64,000 nucleotides of DNA from contig JAKZHN010000014.1 in NCBI GenBank assembly GCA_037179335.1, forward strand, positions 248,001 to 312,000, given 5' to 3'. The notes under the pieces are model-generated. The model had not been told where the DNA came from and made no database searches. It saw nothing but the letters and a program-made list of their open reading frames with translations. A program made the translations under genes and the position numbers. This DNA comes from Cyclaneusma minus. Lineage: Eukaryota; Ascomycota; Leotiomycetes; Marthamycetales; Marthamycetaceae. Numbering within the stretch: position 1 is the first letter of the stretch; each line of letters starts with the position of its first letter. Below are positions 57,975 to 64,000 of this stretch, in pieces.

Positions 57975-59656
57975 AGGGATGCGGATCAATAATCACCTGC
58001 TAGAAAAAAGGGGGTATGAAGGCTTACGCTGGCAAGGCGTCGGGGTTGACGGGAACTTCGACCTCGACGGTCGCTTCGACGGGGATCGGTATCGAGGCCT
58101 CTAGAGCGATGATGTCTGTCCCGCTCTCCTCGCTCTGCTCAGGCAGCTCTGAGGATGGCTTGTGGTGATGAAGGAAGGTCCTGACTATGAATCCTCGAAG
58201 GTGCGTCATGGCGAAAAGGTCGATGGTAGTAGATCGATAATATGCTAAAAGAGCGGTGTACGAGAACGAAAACTACTTCAATCCCCATGGCGAGTCCAGC
58301 TTTATATGCAAAATGACACGTGAATAGGTAAGTTACTTGGACTTGTCGAGAAGCTCTTCGTGGTTGCCATATCATGGCTTCAGTTGCTCCTGAAGTATGC
58401 CGCAAGCAAGATCCCAGGCATTTTCAAATTTGAGCATTGACTCGCGCAGCACAGCCGCTGCCAGTGTAAAGCTTTGAAGCATGAAATCCCTTGTAGTCTA
58501 TGTTATTACATGTATTTACAGTTTACATTTCCTGATATGTCAGCATTGAATTTCCGCATGTCGTTGCTAATTAGAATTATGCGAAGACCACGCATGGTGC
58601 GAAGACTCGACAGGCAGTTCCCATAGGTATTTCAGAGTCTGAGAAGCAGACAAAATGAATGGCGATTTGAGCCATTGGTATTGACATCTGTGTGATCTGG
58701 GGGCTGATATCAATTCTTTAAAGCTTTCCTCCAGTGAAGCCTTGTGGTCGTGCAATAGCCAGAGTCCCTTTATCGCCATTGAGACGTTGTCGAAACCCTC
58801 CGCGGCGACTCAACCCCCTTCCCCTATTCTCCTGCAAGCTCGCATCCATTCTCTTAACCCCCCAATCCCCTTTCCCGCTGGCATGGACCGAAAGAACATC
58901 TCGACCGGCAGCCGTAAATTTTGGATAACCTCATTCGGAACTTCGAAAACCCCTGGCAAGCCCCTGAAGATACTCTCTAGTTGTCGACTACGGACGAGTA
59001 TCTCATTTCATCATTGTCAACGTCGCTGCAGGATTGGTCACCGAAGAGGTTCTAGGTAGTAGATACGAGGAAAGTGGAGAGTAGCTACTATTCGTAAGAG
59101 TTGCAGCATGGAAATGTAATGGACGAAATGACTGTCATGGAATGTTACGTGGGCGGAGATTCTTAAACATGGGGTGACAAACAACACCCTCCTGCCTTCC
59201 TTAGCATCCAAGTCAAAATGGCATGTACCCAAAAAGGCAGCAAGGCGAAATGGAAGAAGCATTTCAGCACGAACTACTCAATTGGAGGACGCCTTCGACT
59301 CGAAAATGCGGCCTACCCCTGGCCAAGACACCACACCGATCCCAGAAGCCACCAATTTCAGAATCTCGCCAAAATCACAGAACAAATTCTGTAATTCTGA
59401 ACCTGTCTACCATCGAGTGTAGACCTGACGTGCACATGGTAAGCCAGTGCTTTGCAAAAGGCCCAACGCCGCTGTAATGCCACATATATGCCAGCTCCCC
59501 GTATCTTACAGTGCCCAGGCTGAAGCCGTTCTTCCTATGCCCCTGCCGCTCGAAGTCGTATGTTACTTCGTCTCAACAACATCTGGTTGATTTTCCTCTT
59601 TGTCTCTCGCCATCCCTTCCCCCAAAGTCGTGGTCCTCGTTCTCCAATGACTTGGC
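57975..59656. other. Intergenic region with no firm gene
   Basis: About 1.7 kb between signal peptide peptidase and the mitochondrial ribosomal protein. Apart from the 61-codon frame at 58,024-58,209, frames are around 60-105 codons, overlap on both strands and show no family resemblance. Confidence 0.45.
58024..58209 (-). CDS. Possible small protein
   Basis: Sixty-one codons from ATG to TAA. The N-terminal half is basic and His-rich (FIVRTFLHHHKPSSELPEQ), the second half acidic and Val/Pro-rich with alternating charge (PVEATVEVEVPVNPDALPA). It converges on the signal peptide peptidase 3' end 50 bp away. No family is recognised, and it may be chance. Confidence 0.25.
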   Translation of the reverse strand: MTHLRGFIVRTFLHHHKPSSELPEQSEESGTDIIALEASIPIPVEATVEVEVPVNPDALPA

Positions 59657-59926
59657 CTACCGCCCACTACTCGTCGTAGCCTTCTCAACGTAATAGCCAG
59701 GATCCGGCTTCCTCGTCTGGCGCAGCTCGGATGGCGTTAATGGCTTGTCAACCTCTTGGACCTCGACCAGCTCCTTCACTTTCATAATCTGACCGGCGAC
59801 CTGGGGCGAGACGGGGTAGAAGACGGTCTTCATGCGTTTTGACAGGCCGAGGGCGTGCAGCACGCCTTGGACTTTCTTGGGGAGACCGATGCCGGAGCGC
59901 AGGAGGGTAATGCGGAAGTAGGACAT
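59657..59926 (-). CDS. mrpl33: Mitochondrial large-subunit ribosomal protein uL30m
   Basis: Component of the mitochondrial 54S ribosomal subunit, L30 ferredoxin-like fold. One exon, 89 residues, the usual length for fungal Mrpl33. It begins MSYFRITLLRSGIGLPKK and continues VLHALGLSKRMKTVFYP, the conserved L30 segment, then QIMKVKELVEVQEV. The short extension after KPLTPSELRQTRKPDPGYYVE is typical of filamentous fungi. It is divergent from sec6, 453 bp between starts. Confidence 0.93.
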   Translation of the reverse strand: MSYFRITLLRSGIGLPKKVQGVLHALGLSKRMKTVFYPVSPQVAGQIMKVKELVEVQEVDKPLTPSELRQTRKPDPGYYVEKATTSSGR

Positions 59927-60379
59927 TTTGATGCTAAGATTTTTGTCAGACTGCGTATATGATTATAGTGTCGACTGGGAGGGCTCACACTTTTCGGGAG
60001 AAGTTCGTTCGTGGGAGCTTTGTAGGGATTGGTGGCCCGCCTGCCTCGGGTGCGGGTTTGGGCGCGAGTGATGCTTCAACAATTTCCTGGGGCGACGATG
60101 ATAAGGGCGGAGTATGGGTGGACTTCCTGTCGAGCTTCGGTCTTTTCCCAAGTCGCGATCTCAATCGATGTGGTCCGAGCGCCCGTTCCTACAGTGGTCA
60201 AACGTAGAGTCCGGCCTTCAACTCGAACCGCACTCTCATCCTCCGCTTATACTGGCATCCGAGATGGCCAGGAACGTACACCGTTGATGCGCGTATCACT
60301 GCGCCCTGCCTGGCCCCACTACGACGACAACTCCAACTCGCCTTCGTAATGCAATCTGGCTCTCGATCCCTTCACCACC
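59927..60379. promoter_or_regulatory. Divergent promoter region, mrpl33 / sec6
   Basis: These 453 bp separate two head-to-head starts and must carry both promoters. No distinct operator or repeat is seen. Confidence 0.45.
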
Positions 60380-62665
60380 ATGGATACTGTCGAAAACTCC
60401 GCCGCCAGGCTCGCCGAGCTGCTGCGGCACCCCGAGGACCTCGACAAGATTGCTGCCCTCAAAGCCGAGTTCACGCGCAAGAAGGGGACCGTCGATTCAC
60501 AGCTGCGACAAGGCTTGAAGGAACAGCTGGAAGTCACTCAATCCGGCATGGCTGGCATTTCCGACAGCCAACGGAGTGTGCATCTGATTAAGGAGGAGAT
60601 GATGAAGATCGACAAGCTGTGCGCCGAAGCTCAGAATATGATCCGCGACTTCCCCAACATCAACGCCGTCTCGCACACGCATAGGAACTTCACGGCTGTG
60701 GAGACCATGCGCAAGAATCTGGACATGTTTAATGAGCGATTGAACGCCGTCGAACTTATGCTAAAGGAGAACGATGATAACATGGACTCAATGCCGAACC
60801 TGCTGGCTGTCCATCGTGCCCTCACCGAACTGCGCAACATTCGAGATAATGCAATGGACCAGATCCAGCGAGCCGAGGATCAAAGCTTGCAGAGCACTCT
60901 GGAAGACTACTTCTCCAGGATGAACGAGATTATTATCTGGTTCGACGAGCACGTGGGCAATATTGCTCTCAATATCATAAATTACGTTGTTAAAGGCAAT
61001 AGTTCAATTGTGGTGAGATTTGCCGCCGTCATAGAAATGGAGGAGAAGAGCGACAAGAGGGTCAAGGCTCTCCAGGAAGCTCTGAAGGAACATAAAGAGA
61101 TGGCTGCGAGGTTTAGAGGCCTCACAGACGGAGCGAAGGAGCTCAGGGGATACAAGGAAAAATTTATGGAGGCCATCAAAGTGCACGCTGAGCTTCAGCT
61201 GGAAGGAAATCCTGAGCAGGATATTCAAGGGACGAGACAGCTATTCCTCGAGGAACCCGACAAGTTGGCGAAGGGGTTCAAGTGGTTTTTCAATGACCTG
61301 AACGCTGTCAAGCAAGGCATGGTTCCACTGATGCCCAAGAAATGGAACATTTTCCAGGCTTATGGGAAGATCTACCATCAGCTCATGCACGATTTCCTCG
61401 TTGGCATGATTGATGATCCCGACACCAGCTCCGCTAATATGCTCGCTATTCTTAACTGGCCCGAGAAATATTACGAGAAGATGAAAAGGCTTGGCTTCCA
61501 ACAGGAAGATCTCAGTCCTCAGGTCATTGACTCTCGTGAGATTGAGCTTGTCCGAGATTTCCGTCAACTTATCATCAAATTCTTGGATGAATGGATTGAT
61601 CGCATCTTTGAGACGGAAAAGAAGGACTTTGCAGAGCGAAATGTCGAGGGCTCGAATCTCGACACGGACGAATATGGCTACTTTCGAACCAGGAATCTGG
61701 TTGATTTATGGCGAATGCTGCGTGAACAGACTGATGCTGCTGGTAATTCTCAGCGTACAGATGTCGTTGAGGGAGTCATTGACGCCATGTTTGTGCGTTT
61801 GAAGACTCGACAGCAAACGTGGCAGCAGTTGCTTGACGACGAAGCAGACAGATATGTTCGCCAGACTGAGGAGTTGGAGGGATTCCAGCCACTACAAGAC
61901 TGGCTCATCGCAACTGCCAATGACCAAATTGCTTGCATTGACGACAACGAGGAAGAGGGCCGGTACGCCTATCTTTCCAGCTTTCAGCAGAAGTTTGAGC
62001 CGTTGGTATCCCCAACATACCTTGACAGAGCAAACGCAGAGATCTCGACCCTTCGCGACGGCTACGTGGATCTCAGCACACATTGCATTGCCAAATTTGC
62101 CCAGCTCATCTTCGCCGTCGACTTCCGCCCCGTCATCCCCGACATTTTCACGCCAAAGTGGTATTCCACCAACACAGTCAAACAAATGGTCGTCACCTTT
62201 GAAGAATACGTCGGCGATTACAAGCGTGTCCTCCACCACTCGCTTGTCGACATCTTCATCGAGGAAATGGCCGACGAACTCTTAATCCGCTACCTCTCCT
62301 GCGTGCGCAACAAGAACGCCAAATTCCGGCGCTCTGAGCCCTTCCAAGACAAGATGTTCAACGACGTCGCGACGGCCTTCGAGTTCTTCAGCAACGTGCC
62401 GGGACCCGAGACGGGCGATGCGATTAAGGCGAAGTGGCGTGTGGTGGAAGCGTTTTCGCAGCTGCTGCTGGCGGACAAGGCGAACGTGCCGGATGTGTTT
62501 GCGCAATTCAAGATGGATTACTGGGATTTGCAGCTGAGTTGGGTCGAGGCGGTGCTGAGGGCGAGAGATGACTTTGATAGGAGCATGCTGAATGCTGTGA
62601 AGGCGCGGGCGGCGCAGATTGATGTGGAGCGTGGGCCGGAGACTATCATGAGTAAGATCAAGTAG
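60380..62665 (+). CDS. sec6: Exocyst complex component Sec6
   Basis: Subunit of the octameric exocyst that tethers secretory vesicles at the plasma membrane, important at hyphal tips and septa. It is a single exon of 761 residues, normal for the family. The N-terminal 230 residues are a long coiled-coil rod (EFTRKKGTVDSQLRQGLKEQ onward) and the rest is the helical Sec6 bundle, with NIINYVVKGNSSIVVRFAAV, NWPEKYYEKMKRLGF, RTRNLVDLWRMLREQTDAAG and, near the end, LLIRYLSCVRNKNAKFRR. It ends ETIMSKIK. The start CACCATGGAT is in an excellent context. Confidence 0.96.
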   Translation: MDTVENSAARLAELLRHPEDLDKIAALKAEFTRKKGTVDSQLRQGLKEQLEVTQSGMAGISDSQRSVHLIKEEMMKIDKLCAEAQNMIRDFPNINAVSHTHRNFTAVETMRKNLDMFNERLNAVELMLKENDDNMDSMPNLLAVHRALTELRNIRDNAMDQIQRAEDQSLQSTLEDYFSRMNEIIIWFDEHVGNIALNIINYVVKGNSSIVVRFAAVIEMEEKSDKRVKALQEALKEHKEMAARFRGLTDGAKELRGYKEKFMEAIKVHAELQLEGNPEQDIQGTRQLFLEEPDKLAKGFKWFFNDLNAVKQGMVPLMPKKWNIFQAYGKIYHQLMHDFLVGMIDDPDTSSANMLAILNWPEKYYEKMKRLGFQQEDLSPQVIDSREIELVRDFRQLIIKFLDEWIDRIFETEKKDFAERNVEGSNLDTDEYGYFRTRNLVDLWRMLREQTDAAGNSQRTDVVEGVIDAMFVRLKTRQQTWQQLLDDEADRYVRQTEELEGFQPLQDWLIATANDQIACIDDNEEEGRYAYLSSFQQKFEPLVSPTYLDRANAEISTLRDGYVDLSTHCIAKFAQLIFAVDFRPVIPDIFTPKWYSTNTVKQMVVTFEEYVGDYKRVLHHSLVDIFIEEMADELLIRYLSCVRNKNAKFRRSEPFQDKMFNDVATAFEFFSNVPGPETGDAIKAKWRVVEAFSQLLLADKANVPDVFAQFKMDYWDLQLSWVEAVLRARDDFDRSMLNAVKARAAQIDVERGPETIMSKIK

Positions 62666-63007
62666 GCTTGTGGGTATTTTCTGTGTTTTGCAACCTGTCG
62701 GTGAGGGATCGTGTATAAGGTAGTGTTTTCCCATTAGCGTGGTGTTGAGGGAGTTTACATTGTAGGTATGTTTTCAGATGTATGGACATTTTGGTGTCCT
62801 CTCTTACACTCAGAGCGAGACTGTTCACCGCTGCTGTTGACCAGCCCTCCTGTAACGATAGGATCATAGAACTCAAAGAGGGTACACTCGAGGTCGAGCA
62901 ACGTTCCATTATTTGCACAGTCGGGGTGACGATCCCCCGGACACCACCACATGTCTCCATCCGGGGATAGCCGTCTGCACAGTTATATGGTTTGCCTTTT
63001 CGAGAGC
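62666..63007. other. 3' region of sec6
   Basis: No gene is seen; short frames on both strands only. It ends at the TA that opens the MITE. Confidence 0.5.
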
Positions 63008-63507
63008 TACAGTGGGGCGACAAAAGTCTGCACCCCCTTCCGTGGCAGTACTCAGCTATTGGGTTGTTAAGTAGTATTCCCAATTACTGTGGATATTTCC
63101 AATTATTATGAATATTCCCAATTACTGTAGATATTCCCAATTACTGTGAATTTCCCAATTACTGAGGACATTCCCAATTACTAAGGATATTCTTGATTTT
63201 TGAGGATATTCAAAATTACTGTGGATACTCCGAATCACTAAGAATATTTTTAATTTTTAAGGATATTCTTAATTATTATGGATATTCCCAATCACAAAGG
63301 TTATTCTCAATTACTGTAGATATTCCCAATTATTGTGAAATGTGAATTTCCCAATTACTGAGGACATTGCCAATTACTGAGGATATTCTTGATCTTTGAG
63401 GATATTCAAAATTACTGTGGATATTCCCAATCACTGTGGATATACCCGATGACCGGGGATATTCCTAATTATTGAAGGGGGGTTCAGACTTTTGTCGCAT
63501 AACTGTA
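63008..63507. mobile_element. Tc1/mariner-type MITE filled with a 19-bp minisatellite
   Basis: Left terminus CAGTGGGGCGACAAAAGTCT (63,010 onward, about 32 bp) and right terminus, read on the minus strand from 63,505, CAGTTATGCGACAAAAGTCT, continuing alike into a run of C and TTC. About 28 of 32 positions match. Both ends are flanked by TA (63,008-63,009 and 63,506-63,507), as expected for a TA target duplication, and TACAGT is a classic mariner-like end. The 500-bp element has no transposase frame, so it is non-autonomous. Nearly all of its inside is the 21-unit array. Confidence 0.8.
63073..63475. repeat. 19-bp minisatellite array, locus 4 (21 units)
   Basis: Twenty-one tandem units, consensus close to GATATTCCCAATTACTGTG. 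Nearly all are exactly 19 bp (two of 18, one of 25). Units 3-8 and 13-18 correspond one to one, including the distinctive GATATTCTTGAT-TTTGAG followed by GATATTCAAAATTACTGTG, so a ten-unit block was duplicated. The period is not a multiple of three and stops are frequent, so it is not coding. Confidence 0.93.
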
Positions 63508-64000
63508 CAAATGCTGAACTACTTGAGCGAAGCTACATGGTGTCGTCACCCAGTAAAATCCTGACGCACTTCCATCTGAGAACGAGATTGTCCTTCCTTC
63601 TAGCATTTCTACTTGCCTGGATTGCTCGGAATAACTTGGAGATTTCCTAATCACCTGGGTTGCTGTTGGCAGTTGGATAACTGTCGTCTTTCGTATTTGG
63701 TTTTCTTTTAATGATTTGGACTTTTCGTGATTACTTAGAACTCTGCCAATTACTTAGAACTCTGTCAAGCATTTGGATTCCTCCTAATTTTTTGGATTCG
63801 GAAGTGTGTCAGGAGTTTCTTGGCGAGCTAGTTTGACATCGATGGCTCCAGCACGGCGTTCCCGCGGAAAGCATCAAAGCGGACGTTCCATTATTAGTCG
63901 GCTTGATGTCAAGTCTGGAAGATTACTAGCTCCCGCTAGTCACCACTCACCGTGGCTTAGAACTTAGGGCTGAAAACGATGGAACATTCTTAGAAGACTC
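63508..64000. other. Noncoding window end
   Basis: No gene is seen. The middle holds more 19-bp units (63,622-63,806); the end, with CTAGTTTGACATCGATGGC and following, is unassigned. Confidence 0.45.
63622..63806. repeat. 19-bp minisatellite family, locus 5
   Basis: Diverged but in-register units outside the MITE: GATTTCCTAATCACCTGGG, TTTTCTTTTAATGATTTGG, ACTTTTCGTGATTACTTAG, AACTCTGCCAATTACTTAG, AACTCTGTCAAGCATTTGG and ATTCCTCCTAATTTTTTGG, the last five consecutive. Confidence 0.75.

Noticed and set aside
63073..63475. CRISPR-like array
   Set aside because: Units are contiguous at 19 bp with no unique spacers, and the genome is fungal.
1..64000. Starship-type giant element
   Set aside because: No tyrosine recombinase (DUF3435-like) captain gene is visible, and housekeeping genes such as sec6 and mrs6 are not typical cargo.

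Overview
The window looks like nuclear DNA of a filamentous ascomycete (Pezizomycotina, class not determinable by eye). Genes carry short GT-AG introns of roughly 50-200 bp, products are typical fungal proteins, and the sequence alternates sharply between extremely AT-rich, gene-empty DNA and balanced, gene-bearing DNA. The AT-rich blocks have the look of repeat-induced point mutation (RIP): transposons so mutated to A/T that no reading frame survives.

Layout. 1-16,750: AT-rich block with a nested LTR-retroelement relic (7,677-13,201), a tRNA-like relic just before it, and a further ~170-190 bp direct-repeat pair (about 5,840-6,030 and 16,250-16,415) that may be the LTRs of an older host element. 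16,750-38,215: gene island with an MFS transporter (-), a five-exon NACHT/ankyrin NLR-like protein (+), mitochondrial GrpE (+), a fragmentary gene (-), a 400-aa unknown protein (+), an AGC/S6K-like kinase (+) and a secreted AA8-type cytochrome fused to cytochrome b561 (-). 38,215-47,460: second AT-rich block with a second copy of the same LTR element (40,603-45,560). 47,460-64,000: housekeeping-rich segment with a ferric reductase (-), Rab escort protein (+), PPIL1-like cyclophilin (-), signal peptide peptidase (+), mitochondrial ribosomal protein uL30m (-) and exocyst Sec6 (+).

The genes do not form a pathway. The right segment is mostly conserved trafficking, ER and mitochondrial functions; the island between the AT blocks holds the more variable kinds (transporter, NLR-like receptor, secreted redox protein, unknown protein), the arrangement often seen in two-speed fungal genomes.

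The most unusual signal is a 19-bp-periodic minisatellite family (consensus close to GATATTCCCAATTACTGTG) in five intergenic places between 51.9 and 63.8 kb. Its largest array (21 units, with a ten-unit higher-order duplication) fills the inside of a 500-bp element with ~32-bp terminal inverted repeats and TA at both ends, i.e. a Tc1/mariner-type MITE loaded with a minisatellite. The second unusual point is that in both LTR-element copies the GC-rich start of the 5' LTR survived unmutated while the same stretch of the 3' LTR is mutated.
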